A stretch of DNA of 64,000 nt, taken from positions 30,920-94,919 of the forward strand of contig NZ_PPHG01000013.1 in the NCBI RefSeq assembly GCF_002904295.1. The letters run 5' to 3'. The translations under genes and the position numbers were made by a program. This DNA is from Amycolatopsis sp. CA-128772. GTDB taxonomy: Bacteria > Actinomycetota > Actinomycetes > Mycobacteriales > Pseudonocardiaceae. Below the pieces are notes generated by a model, which was not told the origin of the DNA, did no database searches, and saw only the letters and a program-made list of their open reading frames with translations. This document shows positions 57,451 to 64,000 of this stretch, piece by piece (the stretch's first letter is position 1; each line of letters opens with the position of its first letter).

Positions 57451-57982
57451 TGGGCTCCTTCCGGTTCTCCCGGCCGGCGTTCACTCCGCCGGGGGAATCG
57501 TCACGATCTGGACTTAACGTACCCGATACGTATCGGGACGCCGGAGGCGGCTACCCCACGGTTCGCAGAACACACCTTCACGTTCTGCACACGGGGTTGT
57601 CTCGCGTGAACACTGCCCTGCGGTCTACTCCGGACCAGCGGCACGGGGGCGGAACCAGTCGGTCGCCACACTGCTGATCGCGGTTCGTCCAAGGGAGCGC
57701 GCGGCCGAGGCCGCCACCCTTGACGCGGACCATACCAGCAGGTCAATCCGTGCCGTACAGCCGTACTCCATCCCCACCGATCAGCCCAGGACTTAGGTCC
57801 CGGGTCGACCCGGGACCCAGGTCCGGCGCGGGCCGGGACCGGCTCCGGATCACCGCAGGCGAGGGGTCCCGGTCACTGTCCGCAGTCCGCACGAAAACGC
57901 ACCCTTGTGACCCCGGTCACACTCAAGCGGCCGCAGGCGGGTGCACGAAGAGTAACGGAAGCTCGCGGCAAAACGGACCGCG
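57451..57982. promoter_or_regulatory. Palindrome-rich leader of the ATP synthase operon
   Basis: The 532 bp between the atpI-like stop and atpB start hold no convincing gene but several dyads: CCCGATACGTATCGGG at 57522-57537, GCAGAAC-N10-GTTCTGC at 57565-57588, a 22-bp perfect palindrome with half-site GGTCCCGGGTC at 57796-57817, and the sequences AGGACTTAGGTCCC (57788-57801) and GGGACCCAGGTCCG (57812-57825), which resemble DosR/DevR-type boxes. Promoter hexamers could not be fixed. Confidence 0.55.
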
Positions 57983-58426
57983 TCAGGACGGGATGATCGT
58001 CGGGATCTTGGTCTTGCGGAACGCGGCGAACTCGGCCGCGGCGGCGAGCAGGATGGCGACGATCATCGTGATGCCGAGCGACATCGGGTGCAGTGCGGTG
58101 ACGCCCTTCAGCAGCGTCAGCGCCCCGAAGAGCAGGACGACCTTCACGACGTACCCGCCGAGCGCGATGACCATGACGAACATCGGGTCCTGGCCGGCGC
58201 TGAACTTCATCATGCCCAGCGTGGACAGCGACGCCAGCATCGCGAGCACGCCGCCGACCAGCGAGCCCAGGAATCCGGGCAGGCCGTTGAGGATGCTGAA
58301 CAAGGCGATGCAGACGATCACCGCGGGCGGGGTCACCAGCAGCGAAGCCTTCGTCATCGCGCGGGCGGCCTGCAGCACCACCGCGGCGTGCGGGTTCTCC
58401 TGCTCGGACGTTTCGGATTCGCTCAC
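57983..58426 (-). CDS. AtpI-like membrane protein
   Basis: A 147-residue protein with about four membrane segments (VTPPAVIVCIALFSILNGL, GGVLAMLASLSTLGMM, VMVIALGGYVVKVVLLFGAL, GITMIVAILLAAAAEF; each quoted in part). It is in the usual place of AtpI, ahead of the ATP synthase genes. AtpI helps assemble the c-ring or imports ions in some bacteria. Start GTG 58426. Confidence 0.8.
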   Translation of the reverse strand: MSESETSEQENPHAAVVLQAARAMTKASLLVTPPAVIVCIALFSILNGLPGFLGSLVGGVLAMLASLSTLGMMKFSAGQDPMFVMVIALGGYVVKVVLLFGALTLLKGVTALHPMSLGITMIVAILLAAAAEFAAFRKTKIPTIIPS

Positions 58427-58473
58427 ACTGGCTCCCTGCTCGGTTCGCCACCGAGTGTAGAGAACACCGCTGG

Positions 58474-59631
58474 TCAGGTTCCGGGCTGGTTGCGCGAGCG
58501 CAGCCGCGGCACGATCGAAACGGCCACCGCGAACAGCAGCCCGACGCCGATGATCCAGAGCGCCGCGGCGTCGTCGAACAGCGTCACCGACACCGCGCCG
58601 AAGGCGAGGATCCCGGCCCACAAGTAGATCAGCAGGACCGCCCGCCGCTGGGAATGGCCGATCTCCAGCAGCCGGTGGTGCAGGTGCATCTTGTCGGCCG
58701 CGAACGGGCTTTCGCCGCGCCGGGTCCGCCGGACGACCGCCATGATCAGGTCCAGCATCGGCACGAACAGCACCGCCGCGACGACGACCAGCGGCGACAG
58801 CAGCGCGATCGCGTCCTTGCCGCTGAACTGCGGGTACGGCACGCGGCCGGAGGCCGACGTCGTCGCGCCCGCGAGCATCAGGCCGATCATCATCGACCCG
58901 GAGTCGCCCATGAAGATCTTCGCGGGCTGGAAGTTGTACGGCAGGAAACCCAGACAGGCACCGGCGAGGGTGGCGGCGATCAGCGCGGGCGGGTAGGTGC
59001 CGACGTCACCGCCGGAGCTGTCGAGCAGCCCGAGGGAGAACGCGCAGGTGGCGGCGGCCGCGATGAAGCCGAGGCCGCCGGCCAGCCCGTCGAGGCCGTC
59101 GACGAAGTTCATCGCGTTGACCATCACCACGACCATCACGACGGTGAGCAGCGCACCCTGGTTCTTGTCGAGCACCAGCACCGAGCCGAACGAGCCGCCG
59201 GTGCCGCCCCACGGCACCCAGAACGACACCCACTGCACGCCGAAGATGACCAGGATCCCGGCGCACATCACCTGGCCGGCGAGCTTCGTCCAGGCGTCCA
59301 GCTCGAACCGGTCGTCGAGCGCGCCGATCAGCGAGATGACCCCGGCGGCGAGCAGCACGCCGACCGAGTCGAAGGAGGCGTCGAAGCCGTGCGACAGCGC
59401 GGGCAGCTGGTGGGCCAGGCCCATCGCGCCGGCGACGCCGAGGAAGATGCCGACCCCGCCCATCCGCGGGATCGGCGCCACGTGCACGTCGCGAGCACGC
59501 GGGTTGGCGATCGCCCCGACCCGGATCGCGATCCGGCGCACGACACCGGTGAGCAGGTAGGTCACGGCCGTCGCGGTCAGCGCGACGAGGATGTATTCCC
59601 GGATGGGGAGGAGACCGGATGTGGGCGGCAC
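58474..59631 (-). CDS. wecA: Undecaprenyl/decaprenyl-phosphate GlcNAc-1-phosphate transferase
   Basis: A 385-residue polyprenyl-phosphate sugar-1-phosphate transferase with about eleven helices. Catalytic motifs are ALDDRFELD, NFVDGLDGLAGG, FMGDSGS and MHLHHRLLEIGHS. The mycobacterial orthologue (Rfe/WecA) starts arabinogalactan linker synthesis. GTG 59631 is the start. It follows sua5 and precedes the atp genes. Confidence 0.93.
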   Translation of the reverse strand: MPPTSGLLPIREYILVALTATAVTYLLTGVVRRIAIRVGAIANPRARDVHVAPIPRMGGVGIFLGVAGAMGLAHQLPALSHGFDASFDSVGVLLAAGVISLIGALDDRFELDAWTKLAGQVMCAGILVIFGVQWVSFWVPWGGTGGSFGSVLVLDKNQGALLTVVMVVVMVNAMNFVDGLDGLAGGLGFIAAAATCAFSLGLLDSSGGDVGTYPPALIAATLAGACLGFLPYNFQPAKIFMGDSGSMMIGLMLAGATTSASGRVPYPQFSGKDAIALLSPLVVVAAVLFVPMLDLIMAVVRRTRRGESPFAADKMHLHHRLLEIGHSQRRAVLLIYLWAGILAFGAVSVTLFDDAAALWIIGVGLLFAVAVSIVPRLRSRNQPGT

Positions 59632-59705
59632 GGGTGCGTCACGCTCGCGGGGTCGGGGTCACCCGCGACACGCTATCGTGCCGCGGATCCACCCGTGATC
59701 CGGCT

Positions 59706-60356
59706 TCAGGCCAACGATTCCGCGGGTACACCGAGCACCTCCGCGATGGCGTCCTTGCCGACCGCGCCCTCGCGCAGCACGACCGGTTCGGCGCCGGTGA
59801 GGTCCACGATGCTCGACGCGACGGGCGCGCCGCTCGACCCGCCGTCGAGGTACACCGCGACGGAGTCGCCGAGCTGTTCCTGCGCTTCCTGCGCGGTGCT
59901 GGCGGGCGGCCGTCCGGAGACGTTCGCGCTGGAGACGGCCATCGGGCCGACGTCGCGCAGCAGTTCCAGGGCCACCGGGTGCAGCGGCATCCGGAGCATC
60001 ACGGTGCCGCGGGCGTCGCCGAGGTTCCACTGCAGGCTCGGCGCGTGCGGCAGCACGATGGAGAGGTCCCCGGGCCAGAAGGCTTCGATGAGCGCCCGTG
60101 CCTGCGGCGGCACCCCGAGCACCAGACCGTCCACAGTGGACCATGAGCCGACGAGCACGCCGACCGGCATGTCCGGGCCGCGGTTCTTCGCGCGCAGCAG
60201 CGCCTGGACGGCGCCCGCGTCGAAGGCGTCGGCACCGATGCCGTAGACCGTGTCGGTCGGCAGGACGACCAGCCTGCTCGAACGCACCGCACCCGCCGCC
60301 GCGGCCAGCCCGTCGGCCCGGGTCTCCCGCTTGCTGCAGTCGTAGACCACGCTCAT
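59706..60356 (-). CDS. L-threonylcarbamoyladenylate synthase (Sua5/YrdC family)
   Basis: A 216-residue YrdC-domain protein that makes threonylcarbamoyl-AMP for tRNA t6A. Motifs are RLVVLPTDTVYGIGADAFD, KNRGPDMPVGVLVGS and SSANVSGRPP. The C-terminal Sua5 extension is absent. In mycobacteria it follows prmC directly; here an M6-type protease gene sits between. Confidence 0.92.
   Translation of the reverse strand: MSVVYDCSKRETRADGLAAAAGAVRSSRLVVLPTDTVYGIGADAFDAGAVQALLRAKNRGPDMPVGVLVGSWSTVDGLVLGVPPQARALIEAFWPGDLSIVLPHAPSLQWNLGDARGTVMLRMPLHPVALELLRDVGPMAVSSANVSGRPPASTAQEAQEQLGDSVAVYLDGGSSGAPVASSIVDLTGAEPVVLREGAVGKDAIAEVLGVPAESLA
60129..60141. repeat. GTCCACWGTGGAC palindrome, intragenic
   Basis: Exact GTCCACAGTGGAC within the sua5 gene. 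Third exact copy in this window. Confidence 0.6.
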
Positions 60357-60420
60357 GGGCGCCAAGGGTAGTCCGGCCGTCCGCGGGGACGTTCGCCGCG
60401 TCACACCGGCCCGGGAGCGC

Positions 60421-60644
60421 GTGTCTCTATCGGTGATAGGGACGCGCGCGGCGCGCAGCCCGGCCGCCCCCGACCGGCAGCCGGGATGTTTCCCGATCAC
60501 CGATAGGGACAGCGCGGCTCGCAGCGCCGCAACGGCCAGACTTTCGTCGTGGGGCAAGCGGGTGGACCTCGCCGCGAGGCGGAACCGGGACAGCGCGGCT
60601 CAATACGGTCGATCTTCGGGAACCACCAACCCCCGTGGGTTCCC
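60421..60644. repeat. Repeats in the metalloprotease leader
   Basis: The gap between sua5 and the metalloprotease gene holds the dyad CTATC-GGT-GATAG (60427-60439), an inverted related copy near 60489-60510 (GATCACCGATAGGGAC), an exact 15-bp direct repeat GGGACAGCGCGGCTC at 60506-60520 and 60587-60601, and a hairpin GGGAACC...GGTTCCC at 60618-60644, 16 bp before the start codon. Confidence 0.6.
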
Positions 60645-60660
60645 AGCGAAGGAGCCGCAA

Positions 60661-62634
60661 ATGCGTTCCAGAATCCCGAAGGCGCTCGTCCTGCTCGCCG
60701 CGGTCGCCGTCCTGACCGGGCTCGGCACGGGCACGGCCGCGGCGGAGCCGCTCACCCGTGGCTGGCCCGCCCCGATCGACGCCGCGCACTGGGAAAACCA
60801 GGACCACATGACCTGGTCCGACTACCGCAAGGTCCCCGGCACGAACTGGGCCGACCCCACCCTCAAGCCGACCCAGCGCACCTTCAAGGGCGCCGTCGTC
60901 CTCGCCGACTACCCGGACCAGGACTTCGTCGTCACCCGCCCGGCCCGTTCGACCGTCTTCGGCAACCCCGCGCCCACCGCGGCCGACATCCCGCGGACCC
61001 AGGTCGCGCAGTACTACCAGGACTTCCTCAACAAGCCCGAGGCGCTCAACAACGGCCACACGATCAACGAGTACTGGATGGAGGACTCCGGCGGCCGGTT
61101 CGGCGTGCAGCTGACCGCGTTCGGGCCGTACCGGATGCCCGGCAAGTCCTACGAGTACGGCATGGAGTTCCAGCCGAGCGCCTGCCCGCCCGGCGCGGAC
61201 TGCAGCCGTGACCTCCGCAAGGACGCCGGCGACGCCTGGCGCGCCGACGTCGGCGACACCGCGAAGCAGTTCGACTTCGTCTTCTACCTCTCCGCCGGCC
61301 AGGACGAGAGCTCGACCTGGCAGGAGTTCGGCGAGATGAAGTTCGGCACGAAGGAGAACGTGCCCGACAGCTTCGGGCCGCCGAACCACGACCTGCCCAA
61401 CTACGCGGCGACGCGGTACGTGCCGTGGACGTCGTGGGCGTCGGCCGCCAGCATCTGGCCGAACGCCCAGGACGGCAGCTCGGTGCAGGCCGAGAGCTCC
61501 GGGCAGTCGACCTACGCCCACGAGTTCAGCCACATCCTGGGCATCGGCGACAACTACAACAACCCGTTCGGCGTCCCGCCGTCACGCAGCTACAGCGGCC
61601 CGTGGGACATGCTGTCGCGCGGGACGTTCAACGGCCCGGGCGGCCCGCACACCCGCTGGCAGATCCCGGCGACGCAGGGCAGTTCGATGGGCGCGCAGCA
61701 CCAGCTGCGCAACAAGCTGAAGCTCGGCATCGTCGACCCCGCCGACGTCCTGCAGCTGGACCGCACCGAGCTGGCGTCGACCGGCCCGGTGTCGGCGCGG
61801 TTGACCGCGCGCGAGACCGAGGCGCAGCCGGGCGCGTTCACCGGCCTGAACATCAAGCTCACCGGTGGCGACAAGGCCCCGAAGTGCGACCGTTCGCAGG
61901 ACCCGTTCTGCGACGGCGGCGGCTACGACAACTACACGGTCGAGGTCGTCGACCGGATGGGCGCGGACTCCTTCGCCCCTGATTCGGGCGTGCTGATCAC
62001 GAAGACGAAGAACAAGGACAACGCCCCGTTCGACTGGGTGATCGACGCCAACCCGCAGGACATCGGCATCACGGACTACACGAAGCCGGACGGCACCCCG
62101 GTGAAGATCACCATCGGTGACTACCGCCAGCTCAACGACGCCCTGTTCAAGGCGGGCACGGAGGCGGCGAGCCCGTACGAATACACGGACGAGGCCAACC
62201 GCCTGCACTTCCTGATCACGGACCTGGCCCGCGACCGCACCGGCGTCCTGTCGTACACGGTGACGGTGGCTTCCCTGGACGGCGCGGGCAGCCAGCTCCG
62301 CGGCGCGGCCCTGACACCGGCGTGGCCGGCGTTCGCCCGCGGCGGCCTGGCCACGTGCGACTTCGGCCTGTTCAACACGGGCGCGGCGCGCGGAGCAAAG
62401 GCACCGTACGACACGGACACGTACCGCTTGAGCGTGTCGACGGACGCACGCGGCTGGGAGGTCCGCTTGCCGAACGAGCTGGCCACGGCCAAGTTCGGCG
62501 GCCACCTGAAGGTCCCCGCGTACGCCAAGCGCAGCCAGGGCGGCGACCTGACGGCCCGGGTGAAGCTGACGGCGACATCGGTGAGCGACCCGTCGAAGAC
62601 GGCGACGGCGAGCTGCACGGCCTTCGGCTTCTGA
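60661..62634 (+). CDS. Secreted M6-like metalloprotease
   Basis: A 657-residue exported protein. The signal peptide is MRSRIPKALVLLAAVAVLTG with AAAEP cleavage near residue 29. The zinc motif HEFSHILGIGD starts at His287 (ligands His287, His291 and probably Asp297), like immune inhibitor A and other M6 enzymes. The C-terminal half has beta-rich domains (TVEVVDRMGADSF and others). GAAGGAG precedes ATG 60661. Inserted between sua5 and prmC. Confidence 0.88.
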   Translation: MRSRIPKALVLLAAVAVLTGLGTGTAAAEPLTRGWPAPIDAAHWENQDHMTWSDYRKVPGTNWADPTLKPTQRTFKGAVVLADYPDQDFVVTRPARSTVFGNPAPTAADIPRTQVAQYYQDFLNKPEALNNGHTINEYWMEDSGGRFGVQLTAFGPYRMPGKSYEYGMEFQPSACPPGADCSRDLRKDAGDAWRADVGDTAKQFDFVFYLSAGQDESSTWQEFGEMKFGTKENVPDSFGPPNHDLPNYAATRYVPWTSWASAASIWPNAQDGSSVQAESSGQSTYAHEFSHILGIGDNYNNPFGVPPSRSYSGPWDMLSRGTFNGPGGPHTRWQIPATQGSSMGAQHQLRNKLKLGIVDPADVLQLDRTELASTGPVSARLTARETEAQPGAFTGLNIKLTGGDKAPKCDRSQDPFCDGGGYDNYTVEVVDRMGADSFAPDSGVLITKTKNKDNAPFDWVIDANPQDIGITDYTKPDGTPVKITIGDYRQLNDALFKAGTEAASPYEYTDEANRLHFLITDLARDRTGVLSYTVTVASLDGAGSQLRGAALTPAWPAFARGGLATCDFGLFNTGAARGAKAPYDTDTYRLSVSTDARGWEVRLPNELATAKFGGHLKVPAYAKRSQGGDLTARVKLTATSVSDPSKTATASCTAFGF

Positions 62635-62642
62635 GCCGTGAC

Positions 62643-62676
62643 GCCGGGGGCTGCTGCCGCGGCGGCAGCCCCCGGC
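62643..62676 (+). terminator. Terminator after metalloprotease
   Basis: A 12-bp stem (GCCGGGGGCTGC / GCAGCCCCCGGC) with a 10-nt loop lies 8 bp beyond the stop of the metalloprotease gene. Confidence 0.75.
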
Positions 62677-62702
62677 GGTCGTTGAGGTCCCCTGCGGGCC
62701 GC

Positions 62703-63569
62703 TCAGCCCAGCCGGCGAGCCGTCACGAACCGCGCCCGGCCCGTCAGGTCCGCGTGGTCCTCCACCCCCGTCAACACCCGCCGGGCCCGTACCAGGGCCG
62801 GGACCGCCGAGCCATGGGTGTCGTCGTGCTCGATGGCCAGGCCGCCGCCCGGTCTGAGGAGCCGTGCTCCCGCCGCGATCGCGTGGCGGATCACCGCCAG
62901 GCCGCTCTCCTCCGCGAACACCGCCCGCGGCGGGTCGTGCTCCGCCACCTCCGGGGGCACCGGGGTGCCTTCCGGGACGTACGGGGGGTTGCACAGGACC
63001 AGGTCGACCAGGCCGTCGAGCTCCGCGAACATCGTCGGGTCGCCGATGTCGCCCGAGTACAGGCGGATCGGGGTGTGGCCGGCGTCCGCGTGGACGTCCG
63101 CGTTGTGGCGGGCCCAGGCCAGGGCCTGCGGGTCGATGTCCACCGCGTACACCACCGCGTCCGGCCGGGCGTGGGCCACCGCCAGTGCCAGCGCGCCCGA
63201 TCCGGTGCACAGGTCCACCACCACCGGGAACTCGCGGCCCTGCAGGAACTTGACGCCCCACTCGAGCAGCAGCTCCGTCTCCGGCCGGGGGACGAACACC
63301 CCCGCGCCGACCGCCACCGTGATCTCGCCCAGGGCCGCCCAGCCGGTCAGGTACTGCAGGGGGATGCGCTTCGCGCGCTGCTGGACGAGCTGGCCGATGG
63401 CCTCGATCACCGGCGGGTCGACCAGCGGCACCATCGGCAGCCGGCCGCGTTCGACGCCGAGCACGTGCGCCGCGATCACCTCGGCGTCGAACCGCGGCGA
63501 GGCGACGCCCGCCCGCTCGAGGATCCGGGTGGCCTCGATGATGGCCAGGCGCAGCGGCTGCCGATTCAC
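62703..63569 (-). CDS. prmC: Release factor glutamine methyltransferase
   Basis: A 288-residue PrmC/HemK protein that methylates the GGQ motif of peptide-release factors. The N-terminal helical domain and the SAM motif DLCTGSGALALAVA plus the substrate motif LCNPPYVP are intact. GTG 63569 is the start. In mycobacteria prfA and prmC adjoin; here prfA would lie beyond a divergent glycosyltransferase. Confidence 0.92.
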   Translation of the reverse strand: MNRQPLRLAIIEATRILERAGVASPRFDAEVIAAHVLGVERGRLPMVPLVDPPVIEAIGQLVQQRAKRIPLQYLTGWAALGEITVAVGAGVFVPRPETELLLEWGVKFLQGREFPVVVDLCTGSGALALAVAHARPDAVVYAVDIDPQALAWARHNADVHADAGHTPIRLYSGDIGDPTMFAELDGLVDLVLCNPPYVPEGTPVPPEVAEHDPPRAVFAEESGLAVIRHAIAAGARLLRPGGGLAIEHDDTHGSAVPALVRARRVLTGVEDHADLTGRARFVTARRLG

Positions 63570-63825
63570 TCGTCGTCCTTCACCTCGTCAAGCCTGGCAC
63601 ACCAGGCGGAACTCCCCCGTGAGGACACGCGCCGGTCCTACGCCGTCCAGCGTATCGAGGCACCGGCACGTCCCGGCGGACAAGTACCCGGCGGCCGGCG
63701 AACAGCCGCGAAACACCGGTCACGGCCAGAATGGCACCGCCGTCGCGTGATTCCGCGCGGATATCCTGGTGGACGCCGTCGCGGGTCCCCCGGGATGCCC
63801 TCGACGCCGACCTCCGGGAGCGCCA

Positions 63826-64000
63826 GTGCCGATCGAGCCGACCACGCGCCGCCGGGTCGCGTTCGTCTTCCCCATCCACGACGAGGAAGCGAACATCGAC
63901 CTGCTGCACAAGACCGTCGACGAGGTCACCGCACCGCTGGCCGGCCGCTACGACTTCAGCTTCCTCTACGTCGACGACGGCAGCCGCGACGGCTCCCTGG
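63826..64000 (+). CDS. Family 2 glycosyltransferase, 3' end outside window
   Basis: The first 58 residues start at GTG 63826, with GGGAG before it. FVFPIHDEEANIDLLHKTV and LYVDDGSRDGSL give the typical start of a GT-A family 2 glycosyltransferase (nucleotide-binding loop and first Asp-Asp). The polyprenol-phosphate mannosyl/glucosyl transferase group is likely. The gene is divergent from prmC. Confidence 0.8.
   Translation, partial: MPIEPTTRRRVAFVFPIHDEEANIDLLHKTVDEVTAPLAGRYDFSFLYVDDGSRDGSL

Noticed and set aside
58089..58627. Plus-strand frame opposite the atpI-like gene
   Set aside because: It lacks any motif and runs against a membrane protein with clear hydrophobic segments in the ATP synthase block.
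63570..63825. Possible gene in the prmC-glycosyltransferase gap
   Set aside because: No frame has a family motif or ribosome site; it is likely the divergent promoter region.

Overview
The window is high-GC actinobacterial DNA with dense, often overlapping genes and many GTG starts. Gene order and family content point to the Pseudonocardiaceae, most likely Amycolatopsis or a close relative. Several blocks keep the order known from Mycobacterium tuberculosis: clpS-DUF2017-P1 peptidase-mec-cysO-cysM beside pncB, serB next to ctaD, and prmC/sua5/wecA/atpI/atpBEFHAGDC/DUF2550 followed by the cobalamin adenosyltransferase and murA. The assignment rests on reading the sequence; no database search was run. 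I saw no rRNA, tRNA, CRISPR array, transposase or integrase.

Layout. 1-4.4 kb: sulfur carrier cysteine synthesis (cysM, cysO, mec), a P1 peptidase, and two clpS plus DUF2017 modules, one canonical and one diverged. 4.5-7.0 kb: nicotinate salvage (pncB, pncA) and a KDPG aldolase. 7.1-15.5 kb: secreted protein, bioY, DinG-like helicase, OsmC protein, PTH2-like hydrolase, serB, ctaD. 15.6-25.2 kb: mixed metabolic genes (phosphotransferase, hydrolase, GNAT, opine dehydrogenase, phosphodiesterase, FmdB protein, PLP lyase, two Lrp regulators, F420-type oxidoreductase, deaminase, trmO). 25.2-32.5 kb: duplicated 3-hydroxyacyl-CoA dehydrogenase, dhaKLM, a lipoprotein, and a sodium symporter with a small membrane partner. 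32.7-38.7 kb: an isolated papain-like protein, nucS with a DUF1653 protein, Nudix, DUF2867/TetR, an ECHDC3-like protein with a GlxA-type regulator, and an isochorismatase-family hydrolase. 38.7-46.4 kb: meaA mutase, two PH-like membrane proteins, tandem LysE exporters, and a TetR-controlled hydrolase/NmrA/SnoaL operon. 46.4-50.3 kb: murA, cobalamin adenosyltransferase, aroA, a monooxygenase, DUF2550. 50.4-60.4 kb: complete F1Fo ATP synthase, atpI-like gene, wecA, sua5. 60.7-64.0 kb: secreted M6-like metalloprotease, prmC, and the start of a family 2 glycosyltransferase.

The least explained parts are the duplicated ClpS/DUF2017 module, the orphan papain-like gene at 32.7 kb, a 21-bp tandem repeat at 18.1 kb, two copies of one long perfect palindrome, a GTCCACWGTGGAC palindrome recurring inside genes, a hairpin splitting atpD from atpC, and the palindrome-rich 0.5-kb leader of the ATP synthase operon.
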